Notes: generated from the letters alone by a model not told the origin. A DNA stretch of 64,000 nt from Winogradskyella sp. MH6 (GCF_022810765.1 NZ_CP094494.1:1488001-1552000); one strand, 5' to 3'; counted from the stretch's first letter, positions 24,872-32,983 are shown. Program-made: numbers and translations.

Positions 24872-24879
24872 TACATTTG
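24872..24879 (+). promoter_or_regulatory. -7 promoter element only 4 bp before the 24884 start
   Basis: TACATTTG ends at 24879 and ATG is at 24884. It implies a leaderless or near-leaderless transcript for the acyltransferase gene, separate from lysC. Confidence 0.55.
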
Positions 24880-24883
24880 TTTA

Positions 24884-26713
24884 ATGAGGAAATCATCTGA
24901 TATGGGTTTAGTAACTGCAAAGGAAGTCGCAAAGGCTATTAACGCTGATAAGTATGGTTTCTTAGGAACTTTCTTTGGTTGGCTACTCATGAAAGTACTT
25001 AAAATCTCTACGATAAATAAGATATACAAGCGTAATAAGCACCTATCTGAATTAGATTTCTTAAATGCGCTGTTAGATGACTTTCAGATAAAATTTGAAA
25101 TTCCAGAAGAAGATTTAAAACGTTTACCAAAGGATGGAGCTTATATTACGATTTCAAACCATCCTCTCGGTGGAATAGATGGTATTTTACTTTTAAAACT
25201 GATGCTTGAGCAACGCGATGATTTTAAAATTATAGCCAATTTTCTTTTGCATCGAATAGAACCTTTAAAACCTTATGTAATGCCTGTTAATCCTTTTGAA
25301 GATCGAAAGGATGCTAAGAGCAGTATCACAGGTTTTAAAAATGCTATTTTACATTTAAAAGAAGGGCACCCATTAGGTGTTTTTCCTGCAGGTGAAGTGT
25401 CAACTTACAGAGACGGCAAGTTGGTGGTAGATAGACCATGGGAGGAAGCGGCTATGAAATTGATAAAGAAAGCTGAAGTACCAGTCGTTCCAATTTATTT
25501 TCATGCTAAAAACAGCAGATTATTTTATAGGCTTTCAAAAATTAGCGATACACTAAGAACAGCCAAATTACCTTCGGAATTATTGACTCAGAAACGGAGA
25601 ACTATTAAAGTAAGAATAGGTAGACCAATTTCCGTCAATGACCAAAAAGAGCATGAAACACTAGAGGATTTTACAGATTTCTTAAGAAGAAAAACCTATA
25701 TGCTTTCTAAAACTTTTGAAGATAAGCCTAAGATTTTAGACAATATTAAGTCAACAGTAAAAGTACCTAAACCACCTAAGCGTATTATAACTCCAATCGA
25801 TACAGAATTGATGGTTACTGAGGTGGAAAACCTAAGAGAAAAAGATTGTAGATTGTTGGTAAGCAAAAATTATGAAGTGTTTTTAGCTTCTGCCAATGAC
25901 ATGCCAAATATCTTAAGCGAACTAGGAAGGTTGAGAGAGATTACCTTTAGAGAAGTTGGAGAAGGTACAAATGAAGCTACCGATTTAGATCAGTTTGATG
26001 CCTATTACCATCATATGTTTTTGTGGGATAGCGATAAAAACATAGTTGCTGGTGCCTATAGAATGGGATTAGGTTCTGAAATTTTTGAGCGTTATGGTAT
26101 CGATGGGTTCTATCTTCAGGATTTATTCCGCTTTGAGCCAGAGCTATACAAAATGATGAGCCAATCTATTGAAATGGGTCGCGCTTTCATTATTAAAGAA
26201 TACCAACAAAAGCCAATGCCATTGTTTTTGCTCTGGAAAGGCATTGTGCACACCACATTACGTTTTCCTGAACACAAGTATCTGATAGGTGGTGTAAGTA
26301 TTAGTAATCAATTTTCAAACTTCTCTAAGAGTTTGATGATTGAGTTTATGAAATCGCATTACTACGACCCTTATGTGGCGCAATATGTGCATCCTAAAAA
26401 AGAATTTAAGGTAAAGCTAAAAGATGCTGATAAAGAATTTGTTTTTGATGAAGCGGAAGCCGATTTAAACAAACTCGACAAGCTGATTGATGAAGTAGAA
26501 CCAGGAGCACTACGTCTACCCGTTTTATTAAAAAAGTACATTAAACAGAATGCCAAAATTGTAGCATTTAATGTAGATCCATTATTCAATAATGCTGTAG
26601 ATGGATTAATGTATATTAAGATTGCAGATTTACCAGAAAGTACGGTAAGACCTGTTATGGAAGAGTTTCAGGCAGAGTTAGAACGTAAATTTATGGACAG
26701 TAATGATAAGTAG
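24884..26713 (+). CDS. olsF: OlsF-like bifunctional acyltransferase (PlsC-type domain fused to GNAT/hemolysin-type domain)
   Basis: 609 residues with two acyltransferase domains. The N-terminal half is PlsC-like: 'ISNHPLGGIDGILLLK' (His93-x5-Asp99) and 'LGVFPAGEVSTYRDG' equal the acceptor motifs I and III. The C-terminal half (about 310-520) is the OlsB/hemolysin-type N-acyltransferase ('FREVGEGTNEATDLDQFDAYYHHMFLWD', 'GAYRMGLGSEIF', 'SIEMGRAFI'). Fused proteins of this kind make ornithine or related amino-acid lipids in two steps, first N-acylating the amino acid and then O-acylating it; a flavobacterial OlsF is known. Whether the head group here is ornithine or glycine cannot be read from sequence. 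Membrane-associated. The next gene overlaps by 11 bp. Confidence 0.85.
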   Translation: MRKSSDMGLVTAKEVAKAINADKYGFLGTFFGWLLMKVLKISTINKIYKRNKHLSELDFLNALLDDFQIKFEIPEEDLKRLPKDGAYITISNHPLGGIDGILLLKLMLEQRDDFKIIANFLLHRIEPLKPYVMPVNPFEDRKDAKSSITGFKNAILHLKEGHPLGVFPAGEVSTYRDGKLVVDRPWEEAAMKLIKKAEVPVVPIYFHAKNSRLFYRLSKISDTLRTAKLPSELLTQKRRTIKVRIGRPISVNDQKEHETLEDFTDFLRRKTYMLSKTFEDKPKILDNIKSTVKVPKPPKRIITPIDTELMVTEVENLREKDCRLLVSKNYEVFLASANDMPNILSELGRLREITFREVGEGTNEATDLDQFDAYYHHMFLWDSDKNIVAGAYRMGLGSEIFERYGIDGFYLQDLFRFEPELYKMMSQSIEMGRAFIIKEYQQKPMPLFLLWKGIVHTTLRFPEHKYLIGGVSISNQFSNFSKSLMIEFMKSHYYDPYVAQYVHPKKEFKVKLKDADKEFVFDEAEADLNKLDKLIDEVEPGALRLPVLLKKYIKQNAKIVAFNVDPLFNNAVDGLMYIKIADLPESTVRPVMEEFQAELERKFMDSNDK

Positions 26714-27728
26714 ATTATTATGCTTTCTACTACTTCCAACCATCTGTTTTTCACAAACACTTACAGGTATTATTTTAGATGCCTCCACTAGCAAACCTTT
26801 AGAAACTGTTGCTGTTTATTTTGATAATACTACCATTGGAACTACTACCGATGGTGAAGGTAAGTTTTCCATAAGTTATTCCGATGCTATACAATCATCT
26901 CTTGTGATTTCTTATTTAGGCTACGAAAAAGTAATTATAGAAGATTATAGAGCCAAAAACGATATTACAATAAAACTAAAACCCACAGATGTAAGTCTTG
27001 ATGAGGTGTTTATAGATTTTGATGATGGTTTAACCAGAAAACAAAAACTTCGATTATTTAGAAAAGAATTTTTAGGAAGTTCAAAATATGGTAAATCTTG
27101 CAAAATTTTGAATGAAAAAGACATCGTATTACGATATGATAAAAAAAGAAAGACTTTATATGCCAATGCGGATGTACCTATTATCATAAAAAATAAAGTG
27201 CTTCAGTACGAGATATCTTTTGATATGATAGACTTTGAAGCTATCTACCGATATGTAAATTTAAAACAACAAGATTTTGCTTTAGATAGAGTGGCTTATG
27301 CTGGCACATCATATTATAAGAACCTAGAAAAAGCAGATAAAAAAAGAACAAAGAGAGCACGAGAAAAAGTATATGAAGGTTCTGTACAGCATTTTATGAG
27401 ATCGTTGTTTCATAAAAGTCTAAAAAAAGAAGGCTACGAGATTTACAACAAAGGGTTTAAAGTAGATGAGTATAAGTACTTTAAAATTGAGGAGAAAGAC
27501 AGTTCTGGTCTTAAAGAAGTTTCACTAAAGCAAAAAGTATCAATTTTATACGACAGAAAGGAACAGAGTGATATAAACGTATATGTTGATAGCTTTTTTT
27601 TAGACGCTTATGGCAATTATTCAGCAATAAAAGGTGTTTATTTTAACGGTGCCATGGGAAGCCAACGTATGGGAGATACGTTGCCTCTTGATTATGGATT
27701 AAACACAAAAAAAGAAACTCAGAGCTAA
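26703..27728 (+). CDS. secreted CarboxypepD_reg-like domain protein
   Basis: 341 residues with a signal peptide ('MISRLLCFLLLPTICFSQ') followed by a carboxypeptidase-regulatory-like beta domain (about 20-100: 'LTGIILDASTSKPLETVAVYF', 'VISYLGYEKVIIEDY'). The remaining ~240 residues are charged and mixed ('LSLDEVFIDF' region onward, 'SVQHFMRSLFHKSLKKEGYEIYNKGF') and match a family common in flavobacteria whose role is unknown. Probably periplasmic or at the outer membrane. It overlaps the acyltransferase gene by 11 bp, so the two are co-translated. Confidence 0.85.
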   Translation: MISRLLCFLLLPTICFSQTLTGIILDASTSKPLETVAVYFDNTTIGTTTDGEGKFSISYSDAIQSSLVISYLGYEKVIIEDYRAKNDITIKLKPTDVSLDEVFIDFDDGLTRKQKLRLFRKEFLGSSKYGKSCKILNEKDIVLRYDKKRKTLYANADVPIIIKNKVLQYEISFDMIDFEAIYRYVNLKQQDFALDRVAYAGTSYYKNLEKADKKRTKRAREKVYEGSVQHFMRSLFHKSLKKEGYEIYNKGFKVDEYKYFKIEEKDSSGLKEVSLKQKVSILYDRKEQSDINVYVDSFFLDAYGNYSAIKGVYFNGAMGSQRMGDTLPLDYGLNTKKETQS

Positions 27729-27742
27729 ATAATTCTGAGTTT
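27715..27742. terminator. weak hairpin at convergent ends
   Basis: AAACTCAGA / TCTGAGTTT, 9-bp stem with a 10-nt loop that includes the stop codon of the 26703 gene; only a short T-run, so terminator strength is doubtful. Confidence 0.45.
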
Positions 27743-27765
27743 AAAAAATTTAAAGGATTCTATAA

Positions 27766-28242
27766 TTACTTCTTACCAAATAACTTACTAAAAAAGCCTT
27801 TAGTTTTTTCTTTAGCTTCGTTATAGGTTTCTTTTGCATCTTCTGCTAAGTCTTCTAGTTTTTCCTCTGCCTCGTCGGCAAATTCACTTATTTTCTCACT
27901 AGCCTCATTTGCAAACTCTTTAGCTTTAACCTTAGCTTCCTGATAAGTTTCTTTGGCATCTTCAGCAAATTCCGCTGCCTTTTCTTTTGCATTGCTGTAG
28001 ATTTCTTTAGCATCCTCGTTAATAAACTCAGTTGCTTTATCTTTAGCTTTACCATACATTTCTTTAGCATCGTCAGCAAGTTCGCTAGCCTTTTCTTTTG
28101 CAGAATCAAAAGCTTCAGAAGCACTTTCTTTAAAGTCCTTTGCTTTTTCAGATGCAGCTTCTGTAGTTTCATTAACCGTTTCCTCGGTTTGGTCTACAGC
28201 CTCTTTTGCTTTGTCTTTTAAATGTTTGTTTTCTTCTGTCAT
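27766..28242 (-). CDS. LEA-like repeat protein
   Basis: A 158-residue, highly charged, Ala/Glu/Lys-rich protein made of degenerate 18-residue units of the form KEKAxEFAxDAKExYxxA (about 49-66, 67-85, 86-103, 104-122 and 126-143). The pattern predicts amphipathic helix or coiled coil that may be disordered in dilution, as in late-embryogenesis-abundant group 3/YtxH-like proteins. The C terminus is 'GFFSKLFGKK', a short basic-aromatic tail. No signal peptide. LEA-like proteins protect cells against desiccation or osmotic stress; that role here is inference. Monocistronic. Confidence 0.75.
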   Translation of the reverse strand: MTEENKHLKDKAKEAVDQTEETVNETTEAASEKAKDFKESASEAFDSAKEKASELADDAKEMYGKAKDKATEFINEDAKEIYSNAKEKAAEFAEDAKETYQEAKVKAKEFANEASEKISEFADEAEEKLEDLAEDAKETYNEAKEKTKGFFSKLFGKK

Positions 28243-28299
28243 TGTTAATGGTTTTTAGTGGTAATTATATGTAGAAGAATATGCCAAATCGTTACAGAA

Positions 28300-28686
28300 T
28301 TATTTAAATGCTTGATCTACTGGCTCCCAAAGTTCTATTTTGTTGCCGTCATTATCTAATATCCAACCAAACTTTCCGTAGTCGTATTCTTCCATTTCTC
28401 CAACTATTGTGACACCTTCTTGCTTTAAAGTCACTAATAATTCTTTTAAATTTTCAACTCTATAGTTAAACATAAAGTCTTTCTTAGAAGGCTCAAAATA
28501 TTTTGTGTCTTCAGCAAACGGACTCCATTGTGTAGAACAATCGTTACCTTCTTTGTCTTTCCACCAAAACGTACAACCATAAGCATCAGTGTTAAAACCT
28601 AAGTGTTTTTTATACCAATCTTTTGAGGCTTGCGGATCTTTTGTTTTGAAAAATAATCCACCAATTCCTGTTACTCGTTTTTTCAT
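28300..28686 (-). CDS. VOC/glyoxalase-family protein
   Basis: 128 residues with two beta-alpha-beta-beta-beta halves: 'VTGIGGLFFKTKDPQASKDWYKKHLGFN' and 'EYDYGKFGWILDNDGNKIELWEP'. The closing 'D-x-x-G-N-x-I-E-L-W-E' carries the usual metal-ligand glutamate of vicinal-oxygen-chelate proteins. Substrate unknown. The start lies 1 bp from the stop of the DUF1801 gene, so the two are coupled in the small operon driven from 29696-29703. Confidence 0.88.
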   Translation of the reverse strand: MKKRVTGIGGLFFKTKDPQASKDWYKKHLGFNTDAYGCTFWWKDKEGNDCSTQWSPFAEDTKYFEPSKKDFMFNYRVENLKELLVTLKQEGVTIVGEMEEYDYGKFGWILDNDGNKIELWEPVDQAFK

Positions 28687-28687
28687 T

Positions 28688-29146
28688 TTATTTTTTCTTT
28701 AAGGCTGATTCATAAATATCTATCCATTCTTCACTACTCATCTTTTTAGTAAGTTCACCAATGAGCTCAAAGGGTATCTCATCCATTTTTTTAAATCTAA
28801 TACAACTTTTGCCCATATCTAATTTGCGTTTGCAATGTTTAGGATATTCACCAACAAACCAATCAAGTAATTCTTTCTTAGCATAAATGCCCATATGATA
28901 TAAGTTTATAGAGTTTTTTTGCGAAGCAAAACTCATAAAAGGTAGTGGTGTATTAGGATCACAATGGTAACCATCAGGATAAACTGAGTGTGGTACGTAG
29001 TATCCAATCATTTTGTATTGCATGCCTTCTTCAAAACCTTTAGGTAAGTTATCTTTTATAACCTTACGAAGTTTTTTGAGAGTGTCTTGCCGTTCTTCTG
29101 GTACCTGACTTATATAATCTTCTGGTGATGTTGCGTCGTATTGCAT
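28688..29146 (-). CDS. DUF1801 (YdhG-like) protein
   Basis: 152 residues, cytoplasmic. The N terminus 'SPEDYISQVPEERQDTLKKLRKVIKDNLPKGFEEGMQYKMIGYYVP' is the DUF1801 signature, followed by 'GYHCDPNTPLPFMSFASQKNSINLYHMG'. The fold is known from structures but the function is not. It is the middle gene between DUF4199 and VOC in an apparent three-gene operon. Confidence 0.87.
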   Translation of the reverse strand: MQYDATSPEDYISQVPEERQDTLKKLRKVIKDNLPKGFEEGMQYKMIGYYVPHSVYPDGYHCDPNTPLPFMSFASQKNSINLYHMGIYAKKELLDWFVGEYPKHCKRKLDMGKSCIRFKKMDEIPFELIGELTKKMSSEEWIDIYESALKKK

Positions 29147-29166
29147 TTTATAGATTGATTTAGTAG

Positions 29167-29673
29167 TTATTTTCTTTGAAGGATTAATCCTGAAATTAAA
29201 GATATGATAAATCCTATTACAAGTACGGTAAAAAACATAATGGCGGCCATAAAGCCTGAGCCACCATAGTTTTTCATTTGGGTAGTTAATTCAGTTTTTT
29301 TGTTTTCAAGTTCTTGGCCAGAGTATAACGTTTCGTAGCTTTTCAAAGTTTTTGCTAAATAGTCTTCTGCAAAATCTGGATTGATAACGGTTGTATACAA
29401 ATAATCAACTATTCCAACACCAAGACCAACAAAAGCAGATATTAAAACACCAATTAAAAGCGCTTTGCCAAAAGTTACTTTTCCATCATTAACTTGATCT
29501 CTAAAATGTTTGATTCCAAAATAAACAAATGATAAGGAAGCGACCATTGAGCCATAACCAATAATTTCTTGAGTAGTGTAACTTAAGCCACCACCAAAGG
29601 TTAGTGCTAATCCAAAAATAACGGCTCCAAGTATTAATCCGTAGCCGCCAAATTTAAGTACTGTATTTTTCAT
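29167..29673 (-). CDS. DUF4199 membrane protein
   Basis: 168 residues with four membrane segments (about 8-30, 36-58, 70-95 and 140-165) and an extracytoplasmic loop after TM3 ('TTVINPDFAEDYLAKTLKSYET'). The layout and the C-terminal 'FIISLISGLILQRK' fit DUF4199, a Bacteroidota family of unknown function. It is the first gene of the operon, with a clear -7 element and upstream direct repeats at 29729-29759. Confidence 0.85.
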   Translation of the reverse strand: MKNTVLKFGGYGLILGAVIFGLALTFGGGLSYTTQEIIGYGSMVASLSFVYFGIKHFRDQVNDGKVTFGKALLIGVLISAFVGLGVGIVDYLYTTVINPDFAEDYLAKTLKSYETLYSGQELENKKTELTTQMKNYGGSGFMAAIMFFTVLVIGFIISLISGLILQRK

Positions 29674-29695
29674 GTTTTATAATTTTAGTTTACAG

Positions 29696-29703
29696 CAAAA
29701 GTA
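29696..29703 (-). promoter_or_regulatory. -7 promoter element for the DUF4199-DUF1801-VOC operon
   Basis: TACTTTTG on the minus strand, 22 bp before the ATG at 29673. Confidence 0.65.
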
Positions 29704-29728
29704 GTTTGAGAGTTGATTTTGAGACTCA

Positions 29729-29759
29729 TACTAAAGTACCAAAGCAGTAGTACTAAAGT
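29729..29759 (-). promoter_or_regulatory. 9-bp direct repeats, activator-site candidate
   Basis: ACTTTAGTA (minus strand) at 29759-29751 and again at 29737-29729, start to start exactly 22 bp, with a looser copy between them. They lie 26-56 bp upstream of the DUF4199 -7 element. A regulator gene of LuxR type ends 17 bp away. Confidence 0.5.
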
Positions 29760-29775
29760 CTAAAAGTAGATATTT

Positions 29776-30186
29776 TTAAATAATTTTAAGTGATTTTGCA
29801 ATTTGGATGGCTTGCGTTCTACGTTTAGCATTAAGTTTTAATAATAAATTTGAAACATGCGTTTTAATGGTACTTTCTGAGAGAAAGAGTTTTTCACCAA
29901 TTTCTTTATTAGATAAACCGTCAGAAATAAATTTAAGAACCTCGTATTCTCTTGTAGTAATTTCTAATTCTGTTATTTTGTTTTCATCAATTTCAGTTGA
30001 ATTTGATGCGCTCTTATGAAGTGATTTTTTATTGATATAAATACCAATGAAGAAGAAAGTTAGTGCAATAACTGAGACCACAACTTCAATACTAATATTT
30101 CCTGTGGTTAAAGTATATTTACTAAACTGAAATAGTAATAAAATTGCTAAAATCAACAATCCAAAAACAAGAATGGTTTTCTTCAT
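29776..30186 (-). CDS. membrane-anchored LuxR-type DNA-binding protein
   Basis: 136 residues. Two membrane segments (about 5-22 and 28-50) are followed by a LuxR/GerE helix-turn-helix at the C terminus ('EITTREYEVLKFISDGLSNKEIGEKLFLSESTIKTHVSNLLLKLNAKRRTQAI', about 73-126). There is no receiver domain, so it is not a standard response regulator. It would bind DNA while tethered to the inner membrane. The gene starts 9 bp after the D-2-hydroxyacid dehydrogenase gene. Candidate target: the repeats at 29729-29759 (inference). Confidence 0.85.
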   Translation of the reverse strand: MKKTILVFGLLILAILLLFQFSKYTLTTGNISIEVVVSVIALTFFFIGIYINKKSLHKSASNSTEIDENKITELEITTREYEVLKFISDGLSNKEIGEKLFLSESTIKTHVSNLLLKLNAKRRTQAIQIAKSLKII

Positions 30187-30195
30187 GTTTTAAAA

Positions 30196-31134
30196 TTAGC
30201 AAAATTTTGCTTTAATTTTATCTACGATGGTTTGTGCAAGTTTAATATTGCTCTCAACCGTCCAACCTGCTACATGAGGTGTTAGGAGTACATTTTCTGC
30301 ATTAATAAGATATTCAAAAGCTGCTGGCATTTTGCTAGATGTAAAGAGGTTTTCAAAAGACGATTTTTCGTATTCTAAAACATCTAATCCAGCACCTAGT
30401 ATTTTACCAGTTTCTAAAGCGTTAACTAAATCAGCTGTTACAACACTTTTACCACGAGCTGTATTGATAAGCCAAAACGGCTTCTTGAATTTATTGATGA
30501 ATTCTGAATTTACCATGTTTATAGTTAATTCAGTTTGGGGTGTATGTAGGCTTATGACATCCGCTTTTGTCTGAAGTTCTTCTAACGAGACTTGTCTGCA
30601 ATTCTCATCTCCAACATTATCTTTTATGTCATAACAAAGCACGTCAACATCAAAACCTCTTAGCTTTTTAGCAAAGGCTTTGCCCATATTACCATAACCG
30701 ATTAAGCCAACTGTTTTGCCATCGAGCTCTATACCTCTGTTGGCTTCTCTTAGCCATTTGCCTTGTCTTACTTCGCGATCAGCTTTGTTCAATTTATTAA
30801 AAAGCGATAAGAGCATCCCTAATGCATGCTCGCCAACGGCATTTCTGTTACCTTCTGGTGCAGAAATTAAATACACACCCTTTGCTTGAGCGTATTCACA
30901 GTCAATATTCTCTATGCCAGCTCCAACACGACCTATGAATTTAAGATTTGTAGCTGCATTTAAAAATTGTTGGTCAATGGTAAACCGACTTCTTATAATA
31001 ATGCCATCATAGGTTTCAATTTTAGCTTCAATTTCTGATTTGGATGTGGTATAATCTTCGTGATTGGCAAACCCTAAATCGTTCAGTTGATTTAAGAGTA
31101 AAGGATGGTTTTTGTCTAAATGGAGAATCTTCAT
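30196..31134 (-). CDS. D-2-hydroxyacid dehydrogenase (SerA-like)
   Basis: 312 residues. The NAD-binding Rossmann region is 'GKTVGLIGYGNMGKAFAKKL'. The signature and catalytic residues lie in 'VGAGIENIDCEYA' (Arg/Gly region), 'ADVISLHTPQTELT' and 'LINTARGKSVV', with the closing His in 'VLLTPHVAGWT'. The length fits a short phosphoglycerate-dehydrogenase-like enzyme without an ACT domain, but the substrate could be another 2-oxoacid. It is the first gene of a two-gene unit with the LuxR-type protein. Confidence 0.9.
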   Translation of the reverse strand: MKILHLDKNHPLLLNQLNDLGFANHEDYTTSKSEIEAKIETYDGIIIRSRFTIDQQFLNAATNLKFIGRVGAGIENIDCEYAQAKGVYLISAPEGNRNAVGEHALGMLLSLFNKLNKADREVRQGKWLREANRGIELDGKTVGLIGYGNMGKAFAKKLRGFDVDVLCYDIKDNVGDENCRQVSLEELQTKADVISLHTPQTELTINMVNSEFINKFKKPFWLINTARGKSVVTADLVNALETGKILGAGLDVLEYEKSSFENLFTSSKMPAAFEYLINAENVLLTPHVAGWTVESNIKLAQTIVDKIKAKFC

Positions 31135-31141
31135 AGTTGTT

Positions 31142-31162
31142 ATTCTGAATTTGTTTCAGAAT
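31142..31162. repeat. inverted repeat in the leader of the 31134 gene
   Basis: ATTCTGAA / TTCAGAAT, 8-bp perfect arms with a 5-nt spacer, followed on the plus strand by T8 (31162-31169). It sits between the -7 element and start codon of the minus-strand gene, so an operator or mRNA hairpin is possible. Confidence 0.5.
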
Positions 31163-31181
31163 TTTTTTTATTGTTGAGATA

Positions 31182-31189
31182 CAAAATTA
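31182..31189 (-). promoter_or_regulatory. -7 promoter element for the D-2-hydroxyacid dehydrogenase gene
   Basis: TAATTTTG on the minus strand, 47 bp before the start codon. Confidence 0.55.
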
Positions 31190-31216
31190 ATTTCAGTGTC
31201 TTAACTCAAAAAAAAC

Positions 31217-31582
31217 TTATATTTTCGGATAATGCGTTTGCGTCTTTTCGTGTTTTATGTTTCCAGTATGTGCTGTACTTAGTTTTTCAAAAAGTAATAC
31301 ATGTACCTCTTCATCGTTTTTTGTATAAGGGTTATGTTCTACACCTTTTGGTACAACAATTAATTCGCCTTCTTTAACGACTTCTGTGCGGTCTCTATAT
31401 TGCATGTATAGTGTCCCTTTAATGACTTGAAATAACTCGTCTTCATCTTCATGACTATGCCAAACAAACTCGCCTTTTAATTTAGCCAGAATTACTTGCA
31501 TGTCGTCAACTATAGCTATCTGATGAGGATGCCAGTTTTTATCGAATTTTGAAAATTTTTCTTTGATGTTTATTGCTTTCAT
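31217..31582 (-). CDS. cupin-domain protein
   Basis: 121 residues with a single cupin barrel. Motif 1 is 'FVWHSHEDEDELFQVIKGTL' (two His and a Glu as metal ligands) and motif 2 is 'VPKGVEHNPYTKND' (the last His). Cytoplasmic; the substrate is unknown. Such small cupins often act on sugars or as metal-dependent dioxygenases, and the fold alone does not decide. The gene stands alone between mgtE and the dehydrogenase gene. Confidence 0.88.
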   Translation of the reverse strand: MKAINIKEKFSKFDKNWHPHQIAIVDDMQVILAKLKGEFVWHSHEDEDELFQVIKGTLYMQYRDRTEVVKEGELIVVPKGVEHNPYTKNDEEVHVLLFEKLSTAHTGNIKHEKTQTHYPKI

Positions 31583-31609
31583 GTAGTAAAGTTACGAAAG
31601 CAGTTACAA

Positions 31610-32983
31610 TTAGATACCAAGAATTAATTTTGAAATCATTAAATAAATAATTATTCCAAAAATATCATTGCTCGTAGTAATGAAAGGTCCTGTAGCAATA
31701 GCAGGATCAATACCTCTCTTGTCTAAAAATAAAGGAATAAATGTACCAACGAGACCTGCAACAATAATAACAGCAATTAATGATATTGAGATTGCTAAAG
31801 CAAATAAAGTATCTCCTTGGAAAATAGCTACAAAACCAAAAAGAAAAACAGATAAAATTACACCGTTAAGTGCTGCTAAAAGCATTTCTTTAATTAGTCT
31901 TTTGTTGATACTTCCTTTGACATCGTCATTTGCTAAACCTTGTACAATGATAGCACTAGATTGTACACCAACATTACCAGCCATTGCTGCTATAAGAGGT
32001 GCGAATAAAAATAAAATCTTAAACTCCTCAGGCAATCCACTTTCAAAAAAATGCATAATTACATAAGCTCCAACACCACCAACTAAGCCTAAAAATAACC
32101 AAGGTAAACGTGCTTTGGTGAGATCAAAAATACTGTCATCAGAATCTACATCTTGCGTAATACCTGCTGCTAATTGGTAATCTTTGTCTGCTTCTTCTTT
32201 TAAGACATCAACGATATCATCAATGGTAATTCTACCCAAAAGTGTTTGGTTATCATCAACCACAGGAATGGCCTCCAAATCGTATTTAGCCATAACTCTT
32301 GCTACATCTTCAGCATCATCTTTTACGTTAACATAATCTACATTGTCCTTAGCTATGTCTGCAATTTTCTGATCACTCTTTGCAACAATTAAATCTTTAA
32401 GTGATAAGCGACCAATCAACTTTTCTTCTTTATTGACTACATAAATAGAGTGTACGCGAGTAACCTCCTTGGCTTGTCCTCTTATGCGACGTAAACAACC
32501 AGCAACAGTCCAGGTTTCGTAAACTTTAACAAGCTCTTTTGCCATTAAACCACCAGCAGTATCATCATCATAAGCCAAAAGCTCTTTGATTTCTGCTTTG
32601 TGTTCTTCATCTTCAATCTGAGAGATTACAGCTTCTTGTCGCTCTTCGGGAAGTTCCGCAATAATATCTGCTGCATCATCGGTATCTAGCTCTTCAATTT
32701 CTTCGGCGATTTCTTTAGCCGATAGATTTTTTAAAACCTTCTCACGATTGTCCTCATCGAGTTCCATTAAAACATCAGATGTGGTTTCAGAATCAAGAAG
32801 TTTTATGACATAAAGCGCATCATCGAGATCTAGCTCATCAAGAATTTCTGCAATATCAGCGTAGTGAAACTCATTTAAAAGCAATTTGAGTTCTTTGTCG
32901 TTTTTGTCTTCGACAAGGACTTCTACTTTTTCAATAAGCTCATCTGTAAGTTGAAATTGTATGTTGTCTTGAGTTTCTTCCAC
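31610..32983 (-). CDS. mgtE: MgtE-type magnesium transporter
   Basis: 457 residues in the usual order: an N-terminal acidic superhelical domain (about 10-130, 'LNEFHYADIAEILDELDLDDA'), two CBS domains (about 140-270, 'AKYDLEAIPVVDDNQTLLGRITIDDIVDVL'), then five membrane helices starting near 'LPWLFLGLVGGVGAYVI', with the ion-selectivity region 'MAGNVGVQSSAIIVQGLA'. It imports Mg2+, gated by cytoplasmic Mg2+ binding to the N and CBS domains. Translation starts with GTG at 32983. Its own -7 element overlaps the rsmA stop codon. Confidence 0.95.
   Translation of the reverse strand: MEETQDNIQFQLTDELIEKVEVLVEDKNDKELKLLLNEFHYADIAEILDELDLDDALYVIKLLDSETTSDVLMELDEDNREKVLKNLSAKEIAEEIEELDTDDAADIIAELPEERQEAVISQIEDEEHKAEIKELLAYDDDTAGGLMAKELVKVYETWTVAGCLRRIRGQAKEVTRVHSIYVVNKEEKLIGRLSLKDLIVAKSDQKIADIAKDNVDYVNVKDDAEDVARVMAKYDLEAIPVVDDNQTLLGRITIDDIVDVLKEEADKDYQLAAGITQDVDSDDSIFDLTKARLPWLFLGLVGGVGAYVIMHFFESGLPEEFKILFLFAPLIAAMAGNVGVQSSAIIVQGLANDDVKGSINKRLIKEMLLAALNGVILSVFLFGFVAIFQGDTLFALAISISLIAVIIVAGLVGTFIPLFLDKRGIDPAIATGPFITTSNDIFGIIIYLMISKLILGI

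Noticed and set aside
27888..28172. 94-codon second minus-strand frame within the LEA-like gene
   Set aside because: Open only because the 54-bp repeats avoid stops in this frame; product is Lys/Leu low-complexity.
31668..32066. 132-codon plus-strand frame inside mgtE
   Set aside because: Antisense to conserved MgtE transmembrane segments, no independent signals.
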